Positions 1 to 6,940 of a DNA stretch of 64,000 bases are shown here, piece by piece. The DNA is taken from assembly GCF_014696105.1 (NCBI RefSeq), contig NZ_JACJPO010000024.1, forward strand, positions 1 through 64,000, given 5' to 3'. Made by a program: the position numbers and the translations under genes. The notes under the pieces were generated by a model. That model ran no database searches. It was not told where the DNA came from and was given only the letters and a program-made list of their open reading frames with translations. Positions within the stretch are counted from its first letter, which is position 1, and every line of letters begins with the position of its first letter. This DNA comes from Microcoleus sp. FACHB-1515 (GTDB taxonomy: Bacteria > Cyanobacteriota > Cyanobacteriia > Elainellales > Elainellaceae).

Positions 1-102
1 ATCGAACCGCATCAAACTTTGAGTGCCCAGGAACTCAAGCGGCGCATCTGTGATTACTTTGGCTGCACATTGCTAGAGCCACTCGCAAAACAAGTCTCTT
101 AA
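1..102 (+). CDS. C-terminal end of an unidentified protein (partial)
   Basis: An open frame runs from the window edge to a TAA stop and gives 33 residues ending LLEPLAKQVS. The gene starts outside the window. The fragment is too short to assign. It lies 43 bp upstream of the siroheme genes in the same direction and could share their transcript, but that is inference. Confidence 0.55.
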   Translation: MEPHQTLSAQELKRRICDYFGCTLLEPLAKQVS

Positions 103-145
103 TCCTGCACTAGGTTTACATTTCCCATCGTTCTGCCCTCAAGCT

Positions 146-997
146 TTGCCCTTGAATTCACCTTCTGCTTATCTTTTGGTTTCTCACGGAAGCCGCGATC
201 GCCGTCCGCAGATTGCTGTCGAAGCCTTGGCACAACTGTTGCGCGATGCTTGGCCGCAGCCTGCTCGATCGACTGCTTCCGCTCATGGCGCGATCGCGCT
301 GCTGTCTCCTCCGGTCACACCTTGGATTGCAACCGCTGCCTTGGAACTTGCGCCTCAACCGCTGCACGAGCAGATTCAACACGCTGCTCAACAAGCGTTC
401 GCCCAAGGCTATCGCCGCTTGGTGATCTTGCCGCTGTTTTTGCTGGCGGGTGTGCATGTGCGCGTTGATCTACCTGCCGAAGTGAAGCTCGCTCAGCAAG
501 CTTTAGGAGATGCGATCCGATACGGATCAGCTTCGCTGGCCGCGCAGCGCTCCCGGAACGGTATCGCGAGCTTGCGGAACGGTATCGATCTGCATCTGTG
601 TCCGCATCTTGGCAGTCACGCCGGATTAGAAGCGCTGCTTGCCCAGACCTTTGCCGAATTTCCGCAGGCTACCGCTCGCATTTTGCTTGCACATGGCAGC
701 CGCCGCACTCCGGCCAATCGCCAAATCGCAAGTTTAGCCGATCGCTTACAGGCAGTTCCCGCCTACTGGTCGGTTGCGCCCAGCCTGAGCGATCGCATTG
801 CCGAACGAGTAGCAGCAGGCGATCGCGAAATTGCGATCGTGCCCTACTTTCTGTTTGCGGGCGGCATCACGGATGCGATCGCCCAGTCTGTCCAAGAACT
901 GTCAACCCAATTTCCTGACTGCAAGCTGCATCTGGCCGCTCCGCTCGGCGCAACTCGTCAACTTGCGGAAATTGCGATCGATCTGCTCACTTCCTAA
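146..997 (+). CDS. sirB: sirohydrochlorin chelatase, two-domain CbiX/SirB type
   Basis: Inserts a divalent metal (iron for siroheme, or cobalt) into sirohydrochlorin in the cytoplasm. The protein (283 aa) carries two copies of the CbiX motif, LLVSHGSR near residues 10-17 and ILLAHGSR near 179-186, each with the expected metal-binding His, and each half has a matching IVPYFLFAGG or VILPLFLLAG strand-loop. The start is TTG because no upstream ATG exists in frame. cobA, the preceding step of the pathway, follows 33 bp downstream. Oddity: residues about 123-147 are an extra, low-complexity segment encoded by a DNA repeat (see findings). Iron rather than cobalt specificity is inferred from the cobA context. 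Confidence 0.88.
   Translation: MPLNSPSAYLLVSHGSRDRRPQIAVEALAQLLRDAWPQPARSTASAHGAIALLSPPVTPWIATAALELAPQPLHEQIQHAAQQAFAQGYRRLVILPLFLLAGVHVRVDLPAEVKLAQQALGDAIRYGSASLAAQRSRNGIASLRNGIDLHLCPHLGSHAGLEALLAQTFAEFPQATARILLAHGSRRTPANRQIASLADRLQAVPAYWSVAPSLSDRIAERVAAGDREIAIVPYFLFAGGITDAIAQSVQELSTQFPDCKLHLAAPLGATRQLAEIAIDLLTS
512..588. repeat. ~55-bp interspersed repeat embedded in frame in the chelatase gene
   Basis: GCGATCC(G/A)... to ...TATCGC at 512-567 aligns along its full length with a segment at 3187-3241 that sits inside a MITE-like element. A half-repeat containing GCGGAACGGTATCG follows at 568-588. The insertion keeps the reading frame and adds roughly 25 residues between the two CbiX halves. 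Confidence 0.7.
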
Positions 998-1030
998 AAA
1001 TCCCCATCCATCAACCCCCAATCTCTCAAT

Positions 1031-1813
1031 ATGCAACAAGTCGGCAAAGTTTACCTCGTTGGTGCTGGTCCTGGCGATCCGGGTTTGTTTACGCTCAAAG
1101 GAAAAACGCTGCTGGAAATGGCCGATGTCGTCGTTTACGATGCCTTGGTGAGTTCGCAAATTTTGGCAATGATCAATCCGCAGGCCGAACAGATCAACGC
1201 AGGCAAGCGGCGCGGCAGACATTCGCTGGTGCAGGACGAAATCACCCAGGTTTTGATCGACAAAGCGCAGACCAGCGCGATCGTGGTGCGGCTGAAGGGC
1301 GGCGATCCGTTTGTGTTTGGGCGCGGCGGCGAAGAAATGGAAGACTTGGTGGCGGCGGGCGTTCCGGTCGAAGTCGTTCCCGGCATCACATCGGGGATCG
1401 CCGCTCCCGCCTATGCCGGAATTCCCCTGACGCATCGCGCTTTCAGTTCCTCGGTGACGTTTGTGACGGGACACGAAGCCGCAGGCAAATATCGCCCTGA
1501 AGTAAAGTGGCAAGCGATCGCCCAAGGTTCAGAAACGATCGTGATCTACATGGGTGTTCACAACTTGCCCTACATCATCGCCCAGCTTGAAGCCGCCGGA
1601 CTAGCACGCGAGACACCGATCGCCCTCGTGCGCTGGGGAACCAGAACCGAACAGGAAGAACTGATCGGCACGCTGGAGACGATCGTGACGCAAATTGAAG
1701 CCACTGGCTTTAGCGCACCTGCGATCGCCGTGATCGGTCAGGTCGTCAATCTGCATGAAACGCTGGCAGGTTGTCGTCCTCCCGTTTGGGCAGAAGCGTT
1801 GCCTGCGGGCTAG
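1031..1813 (+). CDS. cobA: uroporphyrinogen-III C-methyltransferase
   Basis: SAM-dependent enzyme that methylates uroporphyrinogen III at C2 and C7 to give precorrin-2, the branch point to siroheme and cobalamin. The 260-aa protein has the N-terminal VGAGPGDPGL loop (residues ~11-20), the RLKGGDPFVFGRGGEE motif (~83-98) and VVPGITSGIAAPAYAGIPLT (~116-135), all diagnostic of the SUMT family. It is a stand-alone methyltransferase without fused CysG or HemD domains. It follows the chelatase gene by 33 bp, so a siroheme operon is likely. Its TAG stop (1811-1813) overlaps the left end of a MITE-like element. Confidence 0.95.
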   Translation: MQQVGKVYLVGAGPGDPGLFTLKGKTLLEMADVVVYDALVSSQILAMINPQAEQINAGKRRGRHSLVQDEITQVLIDKAQTSAIVVRLKGGDPFVFGRGGEEMEDLVAAGVPVEVVPGITSGIAAPAYAGIPLTHRAFSSSVTFVTGHEAAGKYRPEVKWQAIAQGSETIVIYMGVHNLPYIIAQLEAAGLARETPIALVRWGTRTEQEELIGTLETIVTQIEATGFSAPAIAVIGQVVNLHETLAGCRPPVWAEALPAG

Positions 1814-1950
1814 GGCGTGTTTTCAAAGCTCCAAAAGAGGTGCATCGTTTGCGATCGATCCCCCTGTCCCCTTAGCAAGGGGGACTTTGAGGATGAATCC
1901 CTCCTTGTTATGCGGTGGGGAGGATCAAGCGGGTTTGAAGCACGGCCTAG
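1810..1950. mobile_element. MITE-like element 1
   Basis: About 140 bp bounded by imperfect terminal inverted repeats: left TAGGGCGTGTTTTCAAAGC, right end complement TAGGCCGTGCTTCAAACC. Both ends carry a TA, consistent with a TA target duplication. The interior contains the C-rich/G-rich hairpin CCCCCTGTCCCCTTAG...AAGGGGGACTTTGAGG, which is nearly identical in element 3. There is no coding capacity. The TA of the left duplication is the first two bases of the cobA stop codon. Confidence 0.7.
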
Positions 1951-2050
1951 CTGTCTTCTGGCTAAAGGTGAAAAACGAATATCAGCCAAGAAGGATGCCA
2001 ATTTGCAGCGGTTGTGACAGATTGGATTTGCTGAAATTTCGTTTGGATTT

Positions 2051-2707
2051 ATGCGATCGCGCTTCCTTTCACTGATCACCGCAATCGGCTTGAGCCTTGC
2101 CGTGTTGCCCGCTCAAGCGCAGGTGAACGACCGACAAACCAATGCTCTCGTCGAAGCACTGCGGCAAGCTGCACCGCAAACAGGCCGAACTGACGACGGA
2201 CTATACAGCGAATGGCAGGTGATGCCGGGAAATATCGGGCGCTGGTCGCGCTCGTGCATTGGTCGCGAACTGTCGCCCAGTCAGTTTGAAACCAGTCCTG
2301 CCACTGCCCGCAGCATTGTTGCCTGCGTCATGCGTGACGTGCTGCAAGCCGAATATCGCAACAGTGACGACGAAGCGATCGCCGTTCGTCGCGCTGCTGC
2401 TTGGTGGATGACCGGAGATTCCAGCCGCTACAATCGCCCGGAAACCAGAGACTACACCAATCGCGTCCTCAGCCTGTATCAACAGCAAATTGGCACGGCA
2501 ACGGCGCAACAGCCTTCTACCCAGTCAACTTCGCGATCGCAAAGCACCGCCTTCGATCGCTATATGCGAGCCGGATATGCGGCGACGAACGCCCGCGACT
2601 ACCCGACCGCACTGCTGTATTTTCGCCGTGCGATCGATGAACGCCCAAACAATCAATATGCACAACAGGCCATTCAAAATGTGGAACGCTATCTTCAGCC
2701 GCAATAA
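2051..2707 (+). CDS. exported TPR-containing hypothetical protein
   Basis: 218 aa with a signal peptide (positively charged MRSR, hydrophobic core, cleavage after LPAQAQ near residue 24). The mature N-terminal half has two or three conserved Cys (SCIGRELSPSQ, ARSIVACVMRD) and is of unknown function. The C-terminus (~168-210) reads as one TPR unit, GYAATNARDYPTALLYFRRA. A periplasmic or thylakoid-lumen location is inferred. Its 3' end overlaps the start of the next gene, which suggests translational coupling. Confidence 0.75.
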   Translation: MRSRFLSLITAIGLSLAVLPAQAQVNDRQTNALVEALRQAAPQTGRTDDGLYSEWQVMPGNIGRWSRSCIGRELSPSQFETSPATARSIVACVMRDVLQAEYRNSDDEAIAVRRAAAWWMTGDSSRYNRPETRDYTNRVLSLYQQQIGTATAQQPSTQSTSRSQSTAFDRYMRAGYAATNARDYPTALLYFRRAIDERPNNQYAQQAIQNVERYLQPQ

Positions 2708-3143
2708 TTTCGATCGACTGCTGATCGCCGCCCTGTTCAGCATCCTTCCTGCTCCGATCGCGTCTGCTCAAGTGCAGTGGACAGAAATCACCACGAACGC
2801 AGCGGGCGATCGCTTCCTGGTCGATCAAAACTCGATTCAGGTCAACGGCAACAGCGTTTGGTACTGGCAATATCGCGACTTTCCCCAGCCCAACAACGCC
2901 TTTGTCGAAGAAGAAATCTCCCAGCCTGTCCACGGCGTCATGCTCTACCAGTCCGCCGACTGCACTTCGGGAGTCGAACGCCTCCGCCGCCTCACCGTCT
3001 TCGGCCAAAATCGCCAGGTCCTCCAGCGATTCAACTACGGTGAATCCGGCAGTCTCTCACAACCACAACCAGGAAGCAGCGCAAATGCCGTGCTGCGGTA
3101 TGTGTGCGATCGAGCAGGCGGAGAAGAGTTAGGGGGAGGTTAG
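2679..3143 (+). CDS. exported surface-adhesin-E-like protein
   Basis: The start at ATG 2679 (154 aa) was chosen because it gives a proper signal peptide, MWNAIFSRNNFDRLL then a hydrophobic core ending ASAQ; an ATG at 2658 in the same frame is possible. The mature part, WTEITTNAAGDRFLVDQNSI then VWYWQYRDF, matches the surface-adhesin-E-like beta fold common in cyanobacteria and proteobacteria. Two Cys (SADCTSG and RYVCDRA) may form a disulfide. It overlaps the preceding gene by 29 bp. Substrate or role unknown. Confidence 0.75.
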   Translation: MWNAIFSRNNFDRLLIAALFSILPAPIASAQVQWTEITTNAAGDRFLVDQNSIQVNGNSVWYWQYRDFPQPNNAFVEEEISQPVHGVMLYQSADCTSGVERLRRLTVFGQNRQVLQRFNYGESGSLSQPQPGSSANAVLRYVCDRAGGEELGGG

Positions 3144-3146
3144 GCG

Positions 3147-3345
3147 CTAGGGCGTGTTGCAAAGCTTTGGAAGGAGTGGATGAGGTGCGATCCGGTACAG
3201 ATCAACAACGCTAGCCGCGAAGCGCTGTCCGCAGGCATCGCTCCCCCTCAATCCCCCTTGATAACCCGGACATTGAGCGGTGGTTCGGCTCCCTCCTTGC
3301 TAAGGAGGGTTGGGGAGGATCAGAAAGTTTGAAATTACGTCCTAG
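3147..3345. mobile_element. MITE-like element 2
   Basis: About 199 bp with terminal inverted repeats CTAGGGCGTGTTGCAAAGC (left) and, as complement of the right end, CTAGGACGTAATTTCAAAC. TA is present at both borders. The 3' half (GGTTCGGCTCCCTCC then GGTTGGGGAGGATCA) is shared with element 3. It contains a nested ~55-bp repeat at 3187-3241. No coding capacity. It occupies most of the gap before exbB and probably lies upstream of that gene's promoter. Confidence 0.7.
3187..3241. repeat. nested copy of the ~55-bp repeat
   Basis: Aligns end to end with 512-567 in the chelatase gene (shared starts GCGATCC, shared core GCCGCG.AGCGCT, shared end ATCGC). Its presence inside MITE-like element 2 and inside a gene shows that it moves independently of the MITE. 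Confidence 0.65.
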
Positions 3346-3521
3346 GGTGTCGGCAAGAGGCAGATGAGAATAGAATCAAAGCTAAAAAATCTCGATCGCC
3401 CAGCCTTAATTTCGCATTAGTACCCCTCTTACTTTCCCTTATCCAGATCGCCTCCAAATCCAGCTATTCTACTGAAAAGACAGCAGTAACAAGGCGCAAT
3501 CGATTTCCAGCCGCATCTCCT

Positions 3522-4217
3522 ATGGCAAGACTCTTTGATTTGCTCGTTCAAGGCGGTCCCGTCATGATTCCGCTCGTCGGCCTTTCGGTCGTCACGATCG
3601 CCTGTGGCCTCGATCGCGCCTGGTTTTGGTTTCGACTGCTCAAACAAGAAGACCGGATCGTCCACGATGTCCTCGAAGCTGCCCGCTACGACCTTGACGA
3701 AGCCGCCGCGATCGCCGCTCGTGCCGAGTCCCTGCCGATCGGACGCTATCTGCTCGCGCCCCTGCGACTCAACCACCCCACGCCAGAAACCTTTCGGCTG
3801 GCAATGGAAGCCGCAGGCGATCGCGAATTTGCCAAAATGCGACGCGGCGACAAATTCCTCGAATCCGTCGTGGGCATTGCACCGCTGCTCGGACTGCTCG
3901 GCACTGTCACAGGATTGATTATCACCTTTACCAACCTCAACATCGGCGCAGGTTCATCCGCCGCAGACACCTCTAGAGCCGCAGCCGGAATTGGCGAAGC
4001 CTTGATTACCACAGCAGGCGGCATGATTGTCGCGATCGTCGCGCTGGCAATCTTTCGCGTCCTCGTCAGCCTGCAAGCCAATCAGATTGACTACTTTGCC
4101 GAAGTCGGCAGCGAACTTGAACTGATCTACCGACAGGTCTGGTATGAACCCCTGATGCCCGATCGCCCGCCCAACGGCACGATCGATCGATCGCCCCTTC
4201 CCGCCGCAGAACGCTAA
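3522..4217 (+). CDS. exbB: MotA/TolQ/ExbB proton-channel family protein
   Basis: Inner-membrane proton-channel subunit that energises an outer-membrane process with its ExbD partner. The 231-aa protein has three membrane segments: ~13-35, ~113-138 (GIAPLLGLLGTVTGLIITF, the family hallmark) and ~160-186 (ALITTAGGMIVAIVALAIF), with a cytoplasmic loop between the first two. exbD begins 4 bp after its stop. No tonB or TonB-dependent receptor is visible nearby, so the substrate system is unknown; TolQ-like function is an alternative. Confidence 0.9.
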   Translation: MARLFDLLVQGGPVMIPLVGLSVVTIACGLDRAWFWFRLLKQEDRIVHDVLEAARYDLDEAAAIAARAESLPIGRYLLAPLRLNHPTPETFRLAMEAAGDREFAKMRRGDKFLESVVGIAPLLGLLGTVTGLIITFTNLNIGAGSSAADTSRAAAGIGEALITTAGGMIVAIVALAIFRVLVSLQANQIDYFAEVGSELELIYRQVWYEPLMPDRPPNGTIDRSPLPAAER

Positions 4218-4221
4218 ATCC

Positions 4222-4632
4222 ATGCGCTTCAAATCTCAACGCCGCAGTTCACAAATGCCCGAAGTCAATCTTGTCCCGATGATGGACGTGATCATGGCAA
4301 TTTTGACGTTCTTCATCATCGTGTCAATGACGCTGACCAGCCAGCAGTCCGTCAACGTCACCCTGCCCAGTGCCGAATCAGGCGCATCCGCCACTGACCT
4401 GCCCGACCCCTTTGTAGTCGGACTGAACCAGCAGCGGCAAATCATCCTCAACAGTCAGCCCGCCACCGAAGCCCAGCTCCTTCAGCAGATGCAGGCATAT
4501 CTAGCCAGCAATCGTGAAGGCGTGATCGTCCTCAAAGCCGACAGAGGACTGGCCTATCAAGAAGTCGTGCAGCTTTTGGGCAAAATGCGTGATGTCGGTG
4601 GCGATCGCGTTTCGCTGGCGATCGAGAGTTAG
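4222..4632 (+). CDS. exbD: ExbD/TolR family biopolymer transport protein
   Basis: 136 aa, one N-terminal membrane segment (~17-38) preceded by VNLVPMMDVIMAILTFF, in which the Asp is the conserved proton-relay residue of ExbD/TolR. The rest is a periplasmic domain ending QEVVQLLGKMRDVGGDRVSLAIES, the usual ExbD C-terminal signature. It is translationally coupled to exbB (4-bp gap). Its TAG stop overlaps the left terminus of MITE-like element 3. Confidence 0.9.
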   Translation: MRFKSQRRSSQMPEVNLVPMMDVIMAILTFFIIVSMTLTSQQSVNVTLPSAESGASATDLPDPFVVGLNQQRQIILNSQPATEAQLLQQMQAYLASNREGVIVLKADRGLAYQEVVQLLGKMRDVGGDRVSLAIES

Positions 4633-4765
4633 GGCGTTCTTTCAAGCTTTAGCAGGAGTGGGATCCCCCTGTCCCCTTGATAAGGGGGACTTTGAGGGGC
4701 GGTTCGGCTCCCTCCTTTTTATGGGGTTGGGGAGGATCATGCGTTGAATCGCGATCGCGTCCTGA
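4629..4765. mobile_element. MITE-like element 3
   Basis: About 137 bp. The left end TTAGGGCGTTCTTTCAAGC pairs with the complement of the right end, TCAGGACGCGATCGCGATTC. The interior carries CCCCCTGTCCCCTTGATAAG then GGGGACTTTGAGG, nearly identical to element 1, and GGTTCGGCTCCCTCC, shared with element 2. The right duplication is TG instead of TA, so this copy is slightly decayed. It lies between the convergent exbD and Mrp operon ends. Confidence 0.6.
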
Positions 4766-4808
4766 CGCTTAAATCAGCATCAACCTCACAGCTAAATCAG
4801 CATCAACC

Positions 4809-5468
4809 TCACAGCAATCCTCGATAGCGAATAAAGATTAAAATTGCCGCCCACGATCCCAAAGCTACCTTGACGGCAACCAGGATGTTGAGAATCGGCA
4901 CGACGCCGCCGCTGATCAGCGCTCCGAGTTCACCGTGCGGCAGTTCATATCCTGCTAGCGTAACGACTGACAGAACAACGAAAATCAGTACCGAAATTTT
5001 TTCCCAAGCCGCTGCGTGCCAGCGCTGGTAAAGTGCCTGCATCCATTCGGGTGAAGACGTAATCGCTACCAGACCGATCGCCGTGCCACCTGCGACGCCC
5101 GCCGCAAAGCCACCCCCCGGACTGAGATGTCCGCGAATGGCGAGTTCGATGCCGACTAGAGCGGCGATCGTTGCGCCCAATCGCGCCAAGACGATCGACG
5201 GCTGGTCGTTGAACTGGTAGATCGCGCAGGAAGGTCGCTCGTTTGCCAGCAGGAAGCTACAGCCCATGATTGCGATCGTAAACACGACCACTTCAAAAAT
5301 GGTGTCGTAGAGACGATTTCTAAAAATGATGCCCGAAACCGCGTTCGGCACACCGCTATCTTGCACAACCGCCTCAACGATCGACTGAGCAAAATCCGGC
5401 GCGGGATTCGGCATCATCAAAATTTTGACAAACAGCGCAATTCCGGCTGCGATGTAGAGCCACTTCAT
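4809..5468 (-). CDS. mrpB: Mrp Na+/H+ antiporter subunit B
   Basis: Membrane subunit of the multi-gene Mrp cation/proton antiporter, which helps with sodium and alkaline-pH tolerance. 219 aa with several membrane segments. The family signature RGHLSPGGGFAAGVAGGTAI lies near residues 110-129 and an MbhE-like part precedes it (~40-75, FRNRLYDTIFEVVVFTI). It is the last gene of a seven-gene minus-strand operon and its start overlaps the upstream stop by 4 bp. Confidence 0.88.
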   Translation of the reverse strand: MKWLYIAAGIALFVKILMMPNPAPDFAQSIVEAVVQDSGVPNAVSGIIFRNRLYDTIFEVVVFTIAIMGCSFLLANERPSCAIYQFNDQPSIVLARLGATIAALVGIELAIRGHLSPGGGFAAGVAGGTAIGLVAITSSPEWMQALYQRWHAAAWEKISVLIFVVLSVVTLAGYELPHGELGALISGGVVPILNILVAVKVALGSWAAILIFIRYRGLL

Positions 5469-6007
5469 TTTTGCTTCTCCGCTGGCGCAAGTACATAAGT
5501 CAAATGGGTGATGCTTGGAGTCAGATCGCTCTGCATGATGTCGTAGAGCCGCTGCACTCTAGTTGCTGTTTGGTAGGAGTCGCGATCGCCCTGCGGCGTA
5601 CAGGCAGCGTGAATTTCTTTATCCATCAGCGCTCGCTCTAACGCCTGTGCCGTTGCGTAGGGAACCAGTTCCAGCCGCAGATGATATTTGTCAAAGATTC
5701 GGCGGAAGTCGTCGAGTAGCTGTCCCAGTCGATCGCTCGGCTGAGCAGATTCAGCATCCAGAACGCCCAGCCGCAGTACGAGCGACGATCGAACAGCGAT
5801 CGCGTACAGCATAATTGCCAGCAGCGTTCCGACCAAGGCTTCGGTCAAGGCGACATCTGCCGCACCCAAAACGGCGTAGATCAAGGCAGACGCGGCTCCC
5901 AATAATCCGCGAATGACGAGCGCATGATAGGGATTGGTTTGAAAGACGAGCATCGAGGCGGCGATCGGCATCAGGGCGATGATCCCGTAGAGATAGCTAT
6001 CCGTCAT
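5465..6007 (-). CDS. short MrpA-like subunit (DUF4040/MbhD type)
   Basis: 180 aa from the ATG at 6007, which overlaps the end of mrpG; a longer reading from 6040 would add 11 residues with no clear start signal. The N-terminal ~85 residues contain the MbhD/DUF4040 core, RGLLGAASALIYAVLGAADVALTEAL (positions ~33-58), which in other bacteria is the C-terminal part of the large MrpA. The C-terminal ~90 residues are soluble and unassigned. It occupies the position between mrpG and mrpB where the separate cyanobacterial MrpA is found, as I recall from Anabaena. Confidence 0.8.
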   Translation of the reverse strand: MTDSYLYGIIALMPIAASMLVFQTNPYHALVIRGLLGAASALIYAVLGAADVALTEALVGTLLAIMLYAIAVRSSLVLRLGVLDAESAQPSDRLGQLLDDFRRIFDKYHLRLELVPYATAQALERALMDKEIHAACTPQGDRDSYQTATRVQRLYDIMQSDLTPSITHLTYVLAPAEKQK

Positions 6008-6278
6008 GGCTGACCTCACTGGAACAATAAGCCAACACATAGCCCAGCATGGTGTTCCACAGCATCAAAGAAAGAATCGCAAGAATGAGCAGCGGCCACT
6101 CGCTCGGAATTCTTAATAGCAACCCAAAAATGATGCTCATTGAACCGAGCGTATCGGCAACTGAAAGGCTGTGTAGCTTAAAGAGAACCGATCGCTTGCG
6201 GAGCAAATGTGGCGTTCCCCAAAACCAAAAAACTAATCCCAAACCGATGCAGGCGTAGCTGAAAATGTTAATAATCAT
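5997..6278 (-). CDS. mrpG: Mrp antiporter subunit G
   Basis: 93 aa, three hydrophobic segments. LRKRSVLFKLHSLSVADTLG (residues ~27-46) matches the MnhG/MrpG family, where a short basic loop precedes a segment starting with the conserved ADTLG. It lies 9 bp after mrpF and overlaps the next gene's start, as expected for a tightly packed operon. Required with the other Mrp subunits for complex assembly. Confidence 0.85.
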   Translation of the reverse strand: MIINIFSYACIGLGLVFWFWGTPHLLRKRSVLFKLHSLSVADTLGSMSIIFGLLLRIPSEWPLLILAILSLMLWNTMLGYVLAYCSSEVSHDG

Positions 6279-6287
6279 TGTGCTTTT

Positions 6288-6554
6288 CTACTGCGCTTCT
6301 TTGGTGGAGTAGCCCATTCTTTTCAGAATTTGTGCGAGCAGCATAAATCCAGCATTGCCAACGCTCATGATAATTACGCCGGCCACGCCGACCATCCAGT
6401 CATCTCGCAACACAGATACGATCAAGATCACAACAGACGCTTTGCTAGCGAAGCTAGAGAGCGCCACCATTGTTTGCCAAATATCTTCATCTCTCCAGGC
6501 TTGGTAAAGCGGAATTAGCATGGCAAATAGCATCGCAAACACAATAAAAGTCAT
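6288..6554 (-). CDS. mrpF: Mrp antiporter subunit F
   Basis: 88 aa, three membrane segments, as in MnhF/MrpF proteins (usually 85-95 aa). The start overlaps the mrpE stop by 4 bp. Assigned by size, topology and position between E and G; individual sequence motifs are weak, but SSFASKASVVILIVSVLRDD is consistent with the family. Confidence 0.82.
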   Translation of the reverse strand: MTFIVFAMLFAMLIPLYQAWRDEDIWQTMVALSSFASKASVVILIVSVLRDDWMVGVAGVIIMSVGNAGFMLLAQILKRMGYSTKEAQ

Positions 6555-6940
6555 GCTCTTTTCTTCTCCTGGACTCGATGCACTTCATACCAGCCATCTT
6601 TGCGATAGTTCACCACAATTGTTTTGGGCGTGAAGGTAATTAAAAAGATGTCGAGAAATATCAGTCCTGGCGATCGCCCCGGCTTCACTCGCTCTAGAAC
6701 AATTGCTTCCTCGTTGTGCGGACGCAGCATCATCTGAAAAGCTTCAACATACGCTTGCGGAATCGCGACGATCGCTTCTCCAATTGCCCGAAACCAATCT
6801 TTGAGTGAGCCTGTTGCTCGATGGTGATGAGGAAGCACCAGAGCAATCACGATACCAATGATGATATTTGTCACGCTAAAATTTGCCGTGAGCAAAAACC
6901 AAATCACCAGCCGCAATATGACATTGAGATATCCAATCAT
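6551..6940 (-). CDS. mrpE: Mrp antiporter subunit E
   Basis: 129 aa from ATG 6940 (MIGYLNVILRLVIWFLLTAN); a start at 6955 would add five residues and increase overlap with mrpD. Two N-terminal membrane segments are followed by a soluble part with FQMMLRPHNEEAIVLERVKP and ITFTPKTIVVNYRKDGWYEV, typical of MnhE, where the TPxT motif recurs. Operon member, overlapping the mrpD stop by 4 bp. Confidence 0.87.
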   Translation of the reverse strand: MIGYLNVILRLVIWFLLTANFSVTNIIIGIVIALVLPHHHRATGSLKDWFRAIGEAIVAIPQAYVEAFQMMLRPHNEEAIVLERVKPGRSPGLIFLDIFLITFTPKTIVVNYRKDGWYEVHRVQEKKRA

